This document shows, piece after piece, positions 17,632 to 27,283 of a DNA stretch of 64,000 bases. The notes under the pieces were generated by a model. It was not told where the DNA came from and did not search any database. It saw only the letters and a list, made by a program, of their open reading frames with translations. The first letter of the stretch is position 1; each line of letters starts with the position of its first letter. The DNA is taken from contig VEPN01000003.1 of assembly GCA_012026835.1 (NCBI GenBank), forward strand, positions 1 to 64,000, given 5' to 3'. A program made the position numbers and the translations under genes. Source of the DNA: Candidatus Methanoperedens sp. Lineage in GTDB: Archaea > Halobacteriota > Methanosarcinia > Methanosarcinales > Methanoperedenaceae.

Positions 17632-18324
17632 ATGGGAAGACATCAAAAAAGAGTAGCATCTCCGACATCGTGGCCGATAACACGGAAAACCCATGCATGG
17701 GTGGTTGGTGCAAATGCCGGACCGCATTCAAAGGAAACCGGAATCCCGTTACTTGTAGTAGTAAGGGATATGCTGAAATTAGCAAATAACAGCAGGGAAG
17801 CCAAAAGGATAATCAACGAGGGTAACGTATTCATTGACGGGATTGCCAGAAAGGATTATAAATATATTACAGGGCTTTTTGATATAATATCCCTTCCTGC
17901 GCTTAACGAATATTACCGTGTCCTTTTTGATACCAACAACAGGTTCAAGCTGTATAAGGAAAGTCCGGGCGCAAGCAAGTTATGCAGGATAAACAATAAA
18001 ACCGTAGTCAGGAAGGGAGCCATTCAGCTCAACCTGCACGATGGGAATAATATTCTCGCATCCAATGATTACAAAACATTTGATACTGTCCTGCTGTCTT
18101 TACCTGACCGGAAGATCACAAAGCACATAGGGTATAAAATCGGAAATCTTGCCCTGGTGATTGGAGGAGAACATTCCGGGGAGATCGGAAAGATAAAACA
18201 GATCAGGAAGGTCAGGGGTTCAGGGACTAACATGGTAGTACTGGCCAATGAAAAGGATTTCGAGACCATCGAAGATTACGTATATGTTATAGGTGAAACA
18301 ACGCCTGAGATCAAGGTGATCTAA
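17632..18324 (+). CDS. rps4e: ribosomal protein S4e (eS4)
   Basis: 230 residues. An S4-like RNA-binding segment (LKLANNSREAKRIINEGNVF) is followed by the S4e central domain and a C-terminal KOW motif (IGEIGKIKQIRKVRGSG-like). The family is found only in archaea and eukaryotes. It starts directly after the L24 stop. Confidence 0.96.
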   Translation: MGRHQKRVASPTSWPITRKTHAWVVGANAGPHSKETGIPLLVVVRDMLKLANNSREAKRIINEGNVFIDGIARKDYKYITGLFDIISLPALNEYYRVLFDTNNRFKLYKESPGASKLCRINNKTVVRKGAIQLNLHDGNNILASNDYKTFDTVLLSLPDRKITKHIGYKIGNLALVIGGEHSGEIGKIKQIRKVRGSGTNMVVLANEKDFETIEDYVYVIGETTPEIKVI

Positions 18325-18831
18325 ATGAACCCGATGAGAACTCCTTCAGTTGATAAAATCACAGTTCATATCGGCACCGGAGAAAGCGGTGAACGACTGA
18401 CGAACGCAGAAAAACTGCTCGGGACGATAGTCAAGCAAAAAACCGTCCGTGCGATGGCAAAGAAGACGGTTCCGGCATTCTCAATAAAGAAAAAAGAGCC
18501 CATAGGATGCAAAGTAACCTTGAGGGGAGGCAAAGCTGAAGACTTCCTCAAGACTGCATTAAAGATCGCTGAGAATAAACTGAACGCCTCCCAGTTCGAT
18601 AACGATGGTAATTTTTCATTCGGGATCGAAGAACATACGGATTTCCCGGGAATGAAATACGACCCATCGATAGGAATCTACGGGATGGATGTCAGTGTGG
18701 CATTGAAAAGACCCGGATACAGGATTAACAAGCGGAAAACCGAGAAACATAAAATCCCGCACAGCCACAGGCTGACAAAGGAAGATGCAATATCTTTTGT
18801 AAAAAGTAAGTACGGCGCGGAGGTTATTTAG
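18325..18831 (+). CDS. rpl5: ribosomal protein L5 (uL5)
   Basis: 168 residues, starting immediately after S4e. It begins with the archaeal [20 protein letters not shown] and retains the P-loop-like [12 protein letters not shown] and the [21 protein letters not shown] segment. It binds 5S rRNA in the central protuberance together with L18. Confidence 0.96.
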   Translation: MNPMRTPSVDKITVHIGTGESGERLTNAEKLLGTIVKQKTVRAMAKKTVPAFSIKKKEPIGCKVTLRGGKAEDFLKTALKIAENKLNASQFDNDGNFSFGIEEHTDFPGMKYDPSIGIYGMDVSVALKRPGYRINKRKTEKHKIPHSHRLTKEDAISFVKSKYGAEVI

Positions 18832-18984
18832 ATGGAGAGAAGTAATAAGAAATTCGGAAGGGGCGCAAATGTCTGCAAGCGCTGCGGCAGGAAACAGGGA
18901 CTTGTCAGAAAGTACGGCATATACCTTTGCAGGCAGTGCTTCCGCGAAACGGCATATAACATGGGCTTTGAGAAATATACATAG
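18832..18984 (+). CDS. rps14: ribosomal protein S14, zinc-binding (uS14)
   Basis: 50 residues in the one-base-after-stop position behind L5. Two cysteine pairs, CKRC and CRQC, form the zinc site of the short archaeal S14, flanked by [14 protein letters not shown] and the terminal MGFEKYT. A GGAGGT site overlaps the L5 end. It supports the small-subunit head. Confidence 0.94.
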   Translation: MERSNKKFGRGANVCKRCGRKQGLVRKYGIYLCRQCFRETAYNMGFEKYT

Positions 18985-18993
18985 GTGATTTTA

Positions 18994-19383
18994 ATGTTAT
19001 TAGATCCACTTGCAGATGCATTATCTACAATAAAAAATGCAGAAAGTACAGGCAAACCTGATTGCACTATCAGCCCCGCTTCAAAACTTATAGGAAGTGT
19101 GCTTAAGGTCATGAAGGATGACGGATACATTGGAGATTTTGAATTTATCGACAATGGGAAATCCGGCCTGTTCAAGGTACAGCTTAAAGGAAAGATCAAC
19201 AAATGCGGAGTAATCCGGCCACGGCACGCCGTCAAGAACATTGAATTCGAAAAATGGGAAAAACGGTTCCTGCCGGCAAGGGGCTTCGGATCGATCATCA
19301 TAACAACGCCTGATGGCGTTATGACCCATTACGAAGCCAGAGAGAATGGTATTGGCGGGCAATTGCTTGCGTATGTTTATTAG
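18994..19383 (+). CDS. rps8: ribosomal protein S8 (uS8)
   Basis: 129 residues from ATG 18994 (GGTGA upstream). It starts [17 protein letters not shown] as in archaeal homologues and ends with the rRNA-binding [22 protein letters not shown]. In bacteria S8 also represses the spc operon; that is not established here. Confidence 0.96.
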   Translation: MLLDPLADALSTIKNAESTGKPDCTISPASKLIGSVLKVMKDDGYIGDFEFIDNGKSGLFKVQLKGKINKCGVIRPRHAVKNIEFEKWEKRFLPARGFGSIIITTPDGVMTHYEARENGIGGQLLAYVY

Positions 19384-19392
19384 GTGAATGTT

Positions 19393-19923
19393 ATGGAAAC
19401 CAAGAGAACAATAGAAATCCCAGAGGGCGTGAACATCTCGATCAATAATATAACAGTGTCAATATCGGGACCCCTCGGGCAGCTCCAGAGAGAGCTCTGG
19501 TATCCGGGAGTCACAATAAAGATATCAGATTCACAAGTTATTGTCGAGGCAAAAGAGCCAAGAAAAGAACAACTTGCAATGGTTGGTACTTTTGAATCCC
19601 ATTTGAAGAACATGATAACAGGTGTGGCCAGGGGATTCGAATACAAGATGAAAATAGTGTATTCGCATTTCCCGATACAATTAAAAACAGAAGGAAGCCA
19701 TGTAATGATCGGCAATTTTCTTGGTGAGAAGAAATCAAGAAAAGCCAGTATCCGCGGTAATACAAAGGTCGCAATAAAGGGCGACCAGGTGATTATTAAC
19801 GGAATAAACAAAGAGGATGTGGGACAGACAGTCGCTAACATCCAGCAGGCAACAAAAATCAGAAGATTCGATCCGAGAGTATTCCAGGATGGAGTTTATC
19901 TGGTGGAACGCTCAGGACGGTGA
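19393..19923 (+). CDS. rpl6: ribosomal protein L6 (uL6)
   Basis: 176 residues from ATG 19393, preceded by AGGTGA; the GTG at 19384 is part of that site. Two repeated L6 domains are visible, with IEIPEGVNISINNITVSISG first and RKASIRGNTKVAIKGDQV plus VGQTVANIQQATKI second. It lies near the sarcin-ricin loop. Confidence 0.96.
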   Translation: METKRTIEIPEGVNISINNITVSISGPLGQLQRELWYPGVTIKISDSQVIVEAKEPRKEQLAMVGTFESHLKNMITGVARGFEYKMKIVYSHFPIQLKTEGSHVMIGNFLGEKKSRKASIRGNTKVAIKGDQVIINGINKEDVGQTVANIQQATKIRRFDPRVFQDGVYLVERSGR

Positions 19924-19928
19924 GAAAC

Positions 19929-20411
19929 ATGAACAAGGAAGAAATTAAAAAAACCGACGAAGTTGTAAATGAAGAAGAAAATGTAGAAAAAATGGAAGTT
20001 CCGCCCATAACCATAACTCTCGATGATGAGACCAAGAGACTTCTTGATATCAGGAAGAAGCAAAAAAGTAAAAAGCCGGTTTTCAAGCAGACCGATTCAC
20101 ATAAGAAAAAGAAGCTTGCAGATTACTGGAGAAAACCTGATGGCATTCATAACAAAACACGGTATGCAGTGAAAGGGAAGTGTCCGCTGGTCGAGGCAGG
20201 ATATGGAAGTCCGGCGCTGGTAAAAGGACTTCATCCTTCAGGATTTGAAGAGGTCATTGTGAATAATCCAAAAGACCTTGAACCGCTAAAATCCGACAGG
20301 CAGGCCGCAAGGATCGCTCATACTGTGGGCATAAGAAAGCGTACCATGATCGAAAAAAAGGCGGCTGAATCAGGATTGAAGATATTAAACCCCACAAGGA
20401 GGGAAGAGTAA
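19929..20411 (+). CDS. rpl32e: ribosomal protein L32e (eL32) with acidic N-terminal extension
   Basis: 160 residues from ATG 19929 (GGTGA upstream). The first 60 residues are an acidic then lysine-rich extension ([18 protein letters not shown]). The conserved core starts around [18 protein letters not shown] and includes [20 protein letters not shown]32e is restricted to archaea and eukaryotes. Confidence 0.95.
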   Translation: MNKEEIKKTDEVVNEEENVEKMEVPPITITLDDETKRLLDIRKKQKSKKPVFKQTDSHKKKKLADYWRKPDGIHNKTRYAVKGKCPLVEAGYGSPALVKGLHPSGFEEVIVNNPKDLEPLKSDRQAARIAHTVGIRKRTMIEKKAAESGLKILNPTRREE

Positions 20412-20412
20412 A

Positions 20413-20865
20413 ATGACTGACCTGGCAAACCAGAGACGACTGGCCGCAGAAATTATGGATATAGGAGTTAACAGGGTATGGCTTAACCCCGAAGCTTCCA
20501 AAGACATTGCATCTGCTTTAACGCGTGAAGATATCCGCAAACTGATGGAAGAAGGAAAAGTCGGAAAAAGAGCTATCAAAGGAGTCAGCCGGGGCCGGGC
20601 GCGGAAAGTTGACGAAACCCGTGCATACGGTCACAGGAAAGGACATGGTTCACGCAGCGGTGCAAAAGGTGCAAGAAGGCCCAAGAAAGAACAGTGGATG
20701 AAGAAGATCCGGGCGCTTCGAAGCAGGCTCAAGGAACTCAGGGATAATAATACAATTGATGCATCGACGTACAGGAAACTATATAGCAAGGCAAAAGGCG
20801 GAGAATACAGAAGCAGAGCGCACCTGAATGCTCATATAGAGCAGCAGAAAGGCAAGGAGGCATAA
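20413..20865 (+). CDS. rpl19e: ribosomal protein L19e (eL19)
   Basis: 150 residues. It begins with the [20 protein letters not shown] helix and continues through [20 protein letters not shown] and [19 protein letters not shown], ending in a long C-terminal helix. An archaeal/eukaryal protein that bridges the subunits. Starts one base after the L32e stop. Confidence 0.96.
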   Translation: MTDLANQRRLAAEIMDIGVNRVWLNPEASKDIASALTREDIRKLMEEGKVGKRAIKGVSRGRARKVDETRAYGHRKGHGSRSGAKGARRPKKEQWMKKIRALRSRLKELRDNNTIDASTYRKLYSKAKGGEYRSRAHLNAHIEQQKGKEA

Positions 20866-20867
20866 TC

Positions 20868-21389
20868 ATGGCGACAGACTCAAGATACAGGGTGAAGTTC
20901 CGGCGGGCTCGCATCGGTAAAACAGATTACAGGGCAAGAAAACAGATGCTCATATCAAGGAAACCCAGATTTGTGGTAAGGAAGAGTATAAATCATACAA
21001 ATATCCAGCTTGTCACGCCAGTAAAGGAAGGGGATACCACCCTTGTTTCAGCAAATACGGTTGAATTGAAAAAATACGGTTATACAGGCGGGACCGGGAA
21101 CCTCCCGGCAGCTTACCTGGCAGGATTGCTGCTCGGCTACCGTGCAAAGAAAAACGGCCAGACCGAAGCAATACTGGACATGGGACTGTACGAGGCCACA
21201 AAAGGCGGGCGTATATTCGCAGCCGTGAAAGGAGCACTGGATTCAGGTCTTGATATCCCTCATAATCCGGAGATATTCCCTGCGGATGAAAGAATTAAGG
21301 GCAAACATATAGACAAGTACAAAAAAACTAATATATCTGAACAATTTGAGGCAGTAAAGCAAAAGATTCAGAAAGATTTAGGTGACTAA
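20868..21389 (+). CDS. rpl18: ribosomal protein L18 (uL18)
   Basis: 173 residues, beginning [20 protein letters not shown]. The 5S rRNA-binding core includes [17 protein letters not shown] and the [18 protein letters not shown] helix. The archaeal C-terminal extension is present. Partner of L5 in the central protuberance. Confidence 0.96.
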   Translation: MATDSRYRVKFRRARIGKTDYRARKQMLISRKPRFVVRKSINHTNIQLVTPVKEGDTTLVSANTVELKKYGYTGGTGNLPAAYLAGLLLGYRAKKNGQTEAILDMGLYEATKGGRIFAAVKGALDSGLDIPHNPEIFPADERIKGKHIDKYKKTNISEQFEAVKQKIQKDLGD

Positions 21390-21390
21390 T

Positions 21391-22014
21391 ATGAGAGATA
21401 GAGGATTTGAAGAAGAGCAGGTTGAATGGATTCCTGAGACCAGATTGGGTAAGCTTGTCAAGGAAGGACAGGTGACCAGTATGGGTGAAGCGATTGGATC
21501 AGGACTGCCGATAAGGGAATCCAAGATTGTGGATGCATTAATTCCTGAGATAAGGGATGAAGTCCTGGATATAAACATGGTACAGAGAATGACGGACTCG
21601 GGCAGAAGAGTGAAATTCAGGGCAACTGTAATAGTAGGGAACGGAGATGGTTTTATTGGCCTTGGAGAGGGTAAGGATGTCCAGGTTGGAATCGCAATAA
21701 AAAAAGCCATCGACAATGCCAAGATGAATATCATCGGTATCAAAAGAGGCTGTGGTTCATGGGAATGCGGCTGTGGTCTCGGGCATACCGTGCCTTTTGA
21801 AGTAAAAGGAAAAGCAGGAAGCGTGACGGTAAATCTTAAACCTGCCCCGAGAGGGCTTGGCCTGGCTTCAGGCGGAACTGCCAAAAAAGTTCTTGAAATA
21901 GCAGGTATAAAAGACGTATGGGCAAGAGCCGAGGGCGAAACAAGGACAACCCTTAATTTTGCAAAAGCGACTTTTAACGCTCTCATGAATACAACCACTG
22001 TGAAGGTGAAATAA
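21391..22014 (+). CDS. rps5: ribosomal protein S5 (uS5)
   Basis: 207 residues from ATG 21391, nine bases after GGTGA. The double-stranded RNA-binding part spans [20 protein letters not shown] and [18 protein letters not shown]. The archaeal insert [17 protein letters not shown] carries three closely spaced cysteines. It supports translational accuracy in the small subunit. Confidence 0.96.
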   Translation: MRDRGFEEEQVEWIPETRLGKLVKEGQVTSMGEAIGSGLPIRESKIVDALIPEIRDEVLDINMVQRMTDSGRRVKFRATVIVGNGDGFIGLGEGKDVQVGIAIKKAIDNAKMNIIGIKRGCGSWECGCGLGHTVPFEVKGKAGSVTVNLKPAPRGLGLASGGTAKKVLEIAGIKDVWARAEGETRTTLNFAKATFNALMNTTTVKVK

Positions 22015-22476
22015 ATGTACGTAGCAGTCCGGCTCAGGGGAGGAGTCAAAACAAGACAGGATATCAAGGATACATTGAGCATGATGCAGCTTGACAGGAT
22101 AAACCACTGTGTGCTCATTCCTGAAACGCCAAATTATAAAGGCATGATCCAGAAAGCAAAGGATTACATTGCATGGGGTACTATAAGCCACGAAACCCTT
22201 GCAGAGATGTTAGAGAACAGGGGGAAACTGGAAGGCCAGAAATCACTGACCGAAGAATACCTCAGCAAGAACACGAAATTCAAATCATTTGATGAACTTG
22301 CTAAAGCAATATGTGAAGGAAATGCTTCGATAGATGATGTTCCAAAACTAAAGCCTGTTTTCAGGTTGCATCCTGCAAGAAAAGGTCTCAGGAGTACCAA
22401 AAGGACATTCCTTGAGGGAGGAGATCTCGGGTTTCATGGAAAAGAGATAAATGCATTGCTGAAAAAGATGAGGTAG
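22015..22476 (+). CDS. rpl30: ribosomal protein L30 (uL30)
   Basis: 153 residues, the long archaeal form; bacterial L30 corresponds to about the first 60. It opens [20 protein letters not shown] and ends with the archaeal [20 protein letters not shown] and [14 protein letters not shown] segments. Starts immediately after the S5 stop. Confidence 0.96.
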   Translation: MYVAVRLRGGVKTRQDIKDTLSMMQLDRINHCVLIPETPNYKGMIQKAKDYIAWGTISHETLAEMLENRGKLEGQKSLTEEYLSKNTKFKSFDELAKAICEGNASIDDVPKLKPVFRLHPARKGLRSTKRTFLEGGDLGFHGKEINALLKKMR

Positions 22477-22480
22477 TATT

Positions 22481-22933
22481 ATGAGCAAACAAAAAACCAA
22501 GAAATTCAGAGGGTCAAGAACTTGCGGCGGCGGTACACATAAGAATAGGAGAGGTGGTGGAAGCCGCGGTGGTCGCGGGAATGCAGGAACATGCAAGCAT
22601 CATTTTGTAAGGTCCATGCAGCGCGGCCTCTATTTTGGAAAGCATGGGTTCAAGAGACCCCTTTCAGCGGTAAAAGATAAAGTTATCGTTAATATCGGGG
22701 AAATTGATGAAGCAATCGAACAATTGGCAGCCGAAGGCTTGGCTGAGAAGAAAGGGGATGCGTTTTATATAGACCTTGCAGGCATCGGTATTGAAAAGGT
22801 GCTTGGCAACGGGAAAGTTACAAAATCCCTCTTTATTACAGCAGGAGAGTTTTCCTCGACAGCAAAACAGAAAATCGAGGAAGCTTCTGGAAATGCAACA
22901 GTGCCGTCAGAAAAAACAAACGCCTCTGAGTAA
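22481..22933 (+). CDS. rpl15: ribosomal protein L15 (uL15)
   Basis: 150 residues. The Gly/Arg-rich N-terminus ([20 protein letters not shown]) threads into rRNA, and a globular C-terminal half ends in a serine/threonine-rich tail. A GGTAGTATT stretch precedes the ATG. Last ribosomal protein before secY. Confidence 0.95.
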   Translation: MSKQKTKKFRGSRTCGGGTHKNRRGGGSRGGRGNAGTCKHHFVRSMQRGLYFGKHGFKRPLSAVKDKVIVNIGEIDEAIEQLAAEGLAEKKGDAFYIDLAGIGIEKVLGNGKVTKSLFITAGEFSSTAKQKIEEASGNATVPSEKTNASE

Positions 22934-22938
22934 AGAAC

Positions 22939-24423
22939 ATGGCTTTTGAAAGTCTTGCACCCCTGTTGAAACGTCTGCCTGCTGTATCGCGTCCTGAAGG
23001 CCATGTCCATTTCAAGAAAAAACTTGGATGGACATTAGGTATTCTTGTACTGTATTTCGCCCTGGCGAACATTCCTTTGTTCGGGCTCGATAAGAACTCT
23101 ATCGATCTTTTTGAACTATACAGGGCATTCTTCGCAGGTGCTTCAGGTTCGCTCATGGTACTGGGAATAGGACCAATTGTCACGGCATCCATAGTATTGC
23201 AGTTGCTTGTGGGTGCGGGTGTTATTAAAATGGATCTTAGCGATCCGCATCAGCAGGCGATATTCCAGGGCCTTCAGAAGCTTCTCGTATTTGTGATGGT
23301 AGTCCTTGAAGCCCTGCCGCAAATCCTTGGCGGCTATATGCGCCCTGATGCCGGGCTTGCTGCGCAGCTTGGCGTGGACGTAAGCATGATAACCTTATTG
23401 TTGTTCATCCAGATATGTATTGGAGGCATACTGATACTTTATATGGACGAGGTTGTCTCAAAGTGGGGCATAGGTTCAGGTGTAGGATTATTCATTATTG
23501 CAGGTGTATCCCAGCAGATAGTCACAGGTATCTTTAACTGGAAATCAGATGAGACCGGTTTCCCGATAGGGTTGATCCCGAAGTGGATTTACATCGCCAG
23601 TCCTTCATCAAGCATAGGGCTGGATTATATTCTCTCAGGCGATGGCATGCTCTTCCTGCTTGTGCAGGGCGGCATCCTGGCGCTTCTGAGCACCGTGATT
23701 ATCTATCTCATGGTAGTGTATGTTGAAAGCACACGCATAGAGATACCGCTTGCCCATGCTGCTGTAAGAGGCGCCCGCGGGAGGTTCCCTGTGAAACTCA
23801 TATATGCAAGCGTTCTTCCGATGATCCTTGTAAGAGCATTGCAGGCAAATATCCAGATGATCGGGCTTATCCTTTCAAGCCGGGGTATCACGATATTAGG
23901 AGAATATAAACAGGCTACGCCGGTAAACGGCCTCATGTATTATCTTTCCCCTATCAATAGTCCGAATGACTGGATCCCTTCTCTCGTTTCATCAAAATTC
24001 ACAAGCCTTGGAGTTGCAGCCCCACCTATCTGGCAGATCCTGCTTCATGTAACAACTGATGCCGTCATGCTCATATTCGGTGGAATCATATTCGCGCTTT
24101 TCTGGATTGAAACAACAGGTATGGGTGCAAAGAGCGTAGCCGAGAAGATTTACAGGTCAGGCATGCAGATACCTGGATACAGGCGAAGCAGCGGGACTCT
24201 TGAACGGGTGATGCAGCGCTATATTCCCAAGGTGACCGTAATCGGGGGTGCATTCATAGGTCTTCTCACATTCATTGCCAGCCTTCTTGGTACCCTGGGA
24301 GGTGCAGGCGGGACCGGATTGTTGCTGACTGTGAGTATCATGTACAGGTTGTATGAAGATATTGCCAGCCAGCAGATGATGGAAATGCATCCGATGATGA
24401 GAACCTTCTTTGGGAAGGATTGA
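22939..24423 (+). CDS. secY: preprotein translocase subunit SecY
   Basis: 494 residues with about ten membrane segments, the archaeal Sec61-alpha-like channel. Visible family features are the plug region after helix 1, VLGIGPIVTASIVLQLLVGAG, YVESTRIEIPLAHAAVRGARG in the cytosolic loop, and TGMGAKSVAEKIYRSGMQIPG before the last helices. It inserts and exports proteins, presumably including the signal-peptide cytochromes of this window. It closes the operon; a T-tract follows. Confidence 0.97.
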   Translation: MAFESLAPLLKRLPAVSRPEGHVHFKKKLGWTLGILVLYFALANIPLFGLDKNSIDLFELYRAFFAGASGSLMVLGIGPIVTASIVLQLLVGAGVIKMDLSDPHQQAIFQGLQKLLVFVMVVLEALPQILGGYMRPDAGLAAQLGVDVSMITLLLFIQICIGGILILYMDEVVSKWGIGSGVGLFIIAGVSQQIVTGIFNWKSDETGFPIGLIPKWIYIASPSSSIGLDYILSGDGMLFLLVQGGILALLSTVIIYLMVVYVESTRIEIPLAHAAVRGARGRFPVKLIYASVLPMILVRALQANIQMIGLILSSRGITILGEYKQATPVNGLMYYLSPINSPNDWIPSLVSSKFTSLGVAAPPIWQILLHVTTDAVMLIFGGIIFALFWIETTGMGAKSVAEKIYRSGMQIPGYRRSSGTLERVMQRYIPKVTVIGGAFIGLLTFIASLLGTLGGAGGTGLLLTVSIMYRLYEDIASQQMMEMHPMMRTFFGKD

Positions 24424-24446
24424 AAAATCCGAACTTGAAGGTTTAA

Positions 24447-24455
24447 TTTTTTTTT
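24447..24455 (+). terminator. T-tract terminator after secY
   Basis: Nine consecutive T residues about 25 bp past the secY stop, just inside the end of the convergent reductase gene. A plausible end for the long ribosomal transcript. Confidence 0.5.
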
Positions 24456-25635
24456 ATACGAATAATGTTTTGAGTTCCCACAGGATTTTAGGATTTTTCT
24501 TAAACAAAGCGAATAAGAGTGAGGGCAATTCCATCTTACTTGTATCTATCCCATCAAGTGAATGTGCAAGCTGGTTCAACTGTTCATCATTAAGTTTTAC
24601 AAGCAGGTTCTTGACCTGGAGGGACTTGCTGAGTTCTTTTCCTATGGTACTCCTCCACTTATCCTCATATTCCTTCAGGGTCTTGACCGAATAATCCCCT
24701 TTTTCATTTGCTTTTATACATACCTCGGCAGCCATCTTTCCAGCATCCATTGCATTGGTGATGCCTCCACCTGTAAGTGGGTCGGATTGCCTGGCTGCAT
24801 CTCCCACAAGAATAAGCCCATCTGCAACTGTCTGTTTTATAGGCCCGCTGACAGGGACTCCTCCTACCACCATTTCCACTATCTTGCCCTTGGGCATATA
24901 AGTCTCTAAAAATCTGTGGAGCCGTGAAATTGCCCTGACATTTCCGGATTTGCTTCCGAGTATTCCCAATCCTACATTTGCCATATGCTTTCCTTTCGGA
25001 AAAACCCACAGGTACCCGCCGGGTGCGTAATTATCCCCCAGATAGAACTGATTATAATCACCGGGTTCTATATTTGATACCAGAAACTGGGCTCCTGTCT
25101 CGATGTCGTTCGGCTTTAATGCTGTGTCAATACCTCCCCATCTTCCCACCTTTGACTCAATACCATCCGCCCCTATCACGATATCAGCATTGATGTTATG
25201 GGTTTCTCCCATATACATCGCTTTTATCCCTGTAACTTTTCCATTCGACCTCAATAATCCAGTTGCCCTTGTCTTCACCATTACTTCGGCTCCTGCCATG
25301 GCTGCTTCCTGGGCAAGCACCCGGTCAAAGACTTTCCGTTCAAGCACATATCCAACCTTCATACCAGATGACGCATCCTCGGACATTTTGATCTCAGTCC
25401 CATCAGGTGAAAAAATCTTTGAACCTTTTATTTCTGAAGCTATCCACTTATTATCAGGCTCTATATGTTTTTTTAATGCGTCTTTTCCCACTCCTTCGGC
25501 ACACCTGACCGGATCCCCTATCTCCTGCCTTTTTTCTATGAGCAATACATCAAGCCCCCCAGAGGCCGCAGTTTTTGCGGTTATCGAGCCGCCCGGTCCT
25601 GCCCCCACGATTATTACATCATATTTATTTTTCAT
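24454..25635 (-). CDS. geranylgeranyl reductase (archaeal lipid saturation)
   Basis: 393 residues, an FAD-dependent digeranylgeranylglycerophospholipid reductase. N-terminal dinucleotide motif VGAGPGGSITAKTAASGG, an EKRQEIGDPVRCAEG substrate/FAD loop, and the second FAD motif GLILVGDAARQSDPLTGGGI near residue 270. It saturates the isoprenoid chains of membrane lipids. Its start overlaps the end of the small ferredoxin gene by 11 bp; in Methanosarcina the homologous neighbour ferredoxin supplies the electrons. Confidence 0.92.
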   Translation of the reverse strand: MKNKYDVIIVGAGPGGSITAKTAASGGLDVLLIEKRQEIGDPVRCAEGVGKDALKKHIEPDNKWIASEIKGSKIFSPDGTEIKMSEDASSGMKVGYVLERKVFDRVLAQEAAMAGAEVMVKTRATGLLRSNGKVTGIKAMYMGETHNINADIVIGADGIESKVGRWGGIDTALKPNDIETGAQFLVSNIEPGDYNQFYLGDNYAPGGYLWVFPKGKHMANVGLGILGSKSGNVRAISRLHRFLETYMPKGKIVEMVVGGVPVSGPIKQTVADGLILVGDAARQSDPLTGGGITNAMDAGKMAAEVCIKANEKGDYSVKTLKEYEDKWRSTIGKELSKSLQVKNLLVKLNDEQLNQLAHSLDGIDTSKMELPSLLFALFKKNPKILWELKTLFV

Positions 25636-25801
25636 TTAGCTCTAACGCCCCCACTGGACAGATTTTTGCACAGACGCCGCAACCTGTGCATGTGGTATCC
25701 ACTTCGATCCATGTCTCAATCAATTCAAGCGCACCAGCAGGACAAACACCAACACATGCCCCGCAATATCCGCATTTAAAACGATTTACATTAACAATCA
25801 T
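25625..25801 (-). CDS. 2[4Fe-4S] ferredoxin coupled to geranylgeranyl reductase
   Basis: A 58-residue protein with two cluster motifs, CGYCGACVGVCPAGA and CTGCGVCAKICPVGA, the arrangement of clostridial-type ferredoxins. The gene overlaps the downstream reductase by 11 bp, so the two are translationally coupled. Known work on Methanosarcina acetivorans links such an adjacent ferredoxin to lipid chain reduction. Start ATG at 25801. Confidence 0.9.
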   Translation of the reverse strand: MIVNVNRFKCGYCGACVGVCPAGALELIETWIEVDTTCTGCGVCAKICPVGALELNEK

Positions 25802-25846
25802 AAGTCCGTTCTGCTAATGCAGTCGGAACATATAAATTTTGTTAAG

Positions 25847-26047
25847 CTACATGCAACAATATTCAGCAGATGCTTCACAACTTAGAGAGCTGTCGTGATT
25901 CTCCTCTGGATCTATCTCGACAAGCTCAAAAAGAACCGGAGTGTTTACAATCTTAAAACTATTCCCATTTAAATAGAGTTTCTCTATTGTTTTGACCGAA
26001 ATACCCGCTTTTAATAATCTTATTCTTTCCTGTGATGTTTCTAGCAT
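25847..26047 (-). CDS. small hypothetical protein
   Basis: 66 residues from ATG 26047 (the frame can be read from 26062). It is soluble, with a repetitive-looking N-terminal part (RIRLLKAGISVKTIEKLYLNG), an acidic stretch (EIDPEENHD) and three cysteines in the last 13 residues, ending CCM. It precedes the ferredoxin/reductase pair on the same strand by 45 bp and could be co-transcribed. Function unknown. Confidence 0.5.
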   Translation of the reverse strand: MLETSQERIRLLKAGISVKTIEKLYLNGNSFKIVNTPVLFELVEIDPEENHDSSLSCEASAEYCCM

Positions 26048-26243
26048 TGCCCCGTCCTCCATTCGTCAGTACACTGTTTGAGATTCACATTGTTCCCAAC
26101 CCGTTTTTCCCTAATTGTGTTATACTGTAATACTGTTAAATAAATGTTACTATAAAATATTGCTGCCAAGATGAGAACAACGCCATACTTATTAATCATT
26201 ACTTGTATTTTCTAGCGCAAGAAAGATAAATACATCGAATGTT

Positions 26244-26305
26244 TTTAAGTTTTTTAGCTTTTTTAAACTTCAGAACGATTTATTTAAGTTTTTTATGGTT
26301 CAGAA
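26244..26305. repeat. imperfect direct repeat in AT-rich intergenic region
   Basis: TTTAAGTTTTTTA occurs at 26244-26256 and again at 26283-26295, and each copy is followed by TTCAGAA (26269-26275, 26299-26305). The surrounding 289-bp gap between nadA and the small gene is otherwise without a recognisable gene. Could be a duplicated protein-binding site or slippage. Confidence 0.4.
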
Positions 26306-26335
26306 AGGCTTTTTTTTGAAATTTAGAGCATAAAA

Positions 26336-27244
26336 TCAATCACCGCGTCCGACCCCAAGCATTTTATCAAGTGCGATTTTTGCTTTAATCCTTACAGTCT
26401 CAGGGATTTTTATTATATGCTCATTTTTTTCAAGGGCGCGAATGATACTTGCAAGTGAATTCATTTTCATGTTGGGACATATCGCATATCTTGTTGCCGG
26501 GATAAAGGTCTTTGAAGGATTTTCTTTACCCAGCCTGTACAGGAGACCGATCTCAGTACCTATTATGAATTCCTTTGTATCTGATGCGGCTGCATACCTT
26601 AACATCCCTTCTGTGCTCAGTACCTTATCAGCAAGTGCTGTCACCTCAGGCTTGCACTCCGGATGTACCAGGACCTCTGCAAGCGGATGCTCCTCCTTTT
26701 CAAGCAATATATCACCCGGCAATATCAGGTGGTGGGTAGGACAGTATCCGTTCCATGGTATGATTTTCTTTTTTGTACGGGACGCAACATATAGCGCAAG
26801 GTTCCTGTCAGGGACAAAAATAATCTCCTTTTCCTCTAAAGATTCCACTACTTTAATTGCGTTTGAGGATGTGCAGCAGATATCGCTTTCTGCTTTGATC
26901 GCAGCAGGCGTGTTTACGTAGCAAACAACGGCAGCACCAGGATACTTTTCTTTCTCAAGTTTTAAAGACTCAGGGTTAATCATTGCTGCCATGGGGCACT
27001 GGGCGCTCAATTCAGGCATGAGCACTGTCTTTTCAGGGTTCAGGACAGCCGCACTTTCAGCCATGAAATCCACTCCGCAAAAAACGATTACCTCCGCGTC
27101 GCTTGAAGTTGCTATCTTGCTCAGGCCAAAGGAATCACCTACAAAATCCGCTGCATCCTGGACTTCGCTCCTCTGGTAGTTATGTGCAAGGATTATCGCA
27201 TTTCTCTTATTTTTCAATTCTTTTATTCTGTTAAGCTCGTCCAT
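26336..27244 (-). CDS. nadA: quinolinate synthase
   Basis: 302 residues. It has the [19 protein letters not shown] start, [12 protein letters not shown], and the three conserved cysteines that hold the 4Fe-4S cluster ([22 protein letters not shown]). It condenses iminoaspartate with dihydroxyacetone phosphate to quinolinate. The iminoaspartate would come from NadX (39515-40336) and the product goes to NadC (40399-41226), both about 12 kb away. Confidence 0.95.
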   Translation of the reverse strand: MDELNRIKELKNKRNAIILAHNYQRSEVQDAADFVGDSFGLSKIATSSDAEVIVFCGVDFMAESAAVLNPEKTVLMPELSAQCPMAAMINPESLKLEKEKYPGAAVVCYVNTPAAIKAESDICCTSSNAIKVVESLEEKEIIFVPDRNLALYVASRTKKKIIPWNGYCPTHHLILPGDILLEKEEHPLAEVLVHPECKPEVTALADKVLSTEGMLRYAAASDTKEFIIGTEIGLLYRLGKENPSKTFIPATRYAICPNMKMNSLASIIRALEKNEHIIKIPETVRIKAKIALDKMLGVGRGD

Positions 27245-27283
27245 ATTTTTGTTTAAAACAGTATCTTATCGCTTATATTTATG

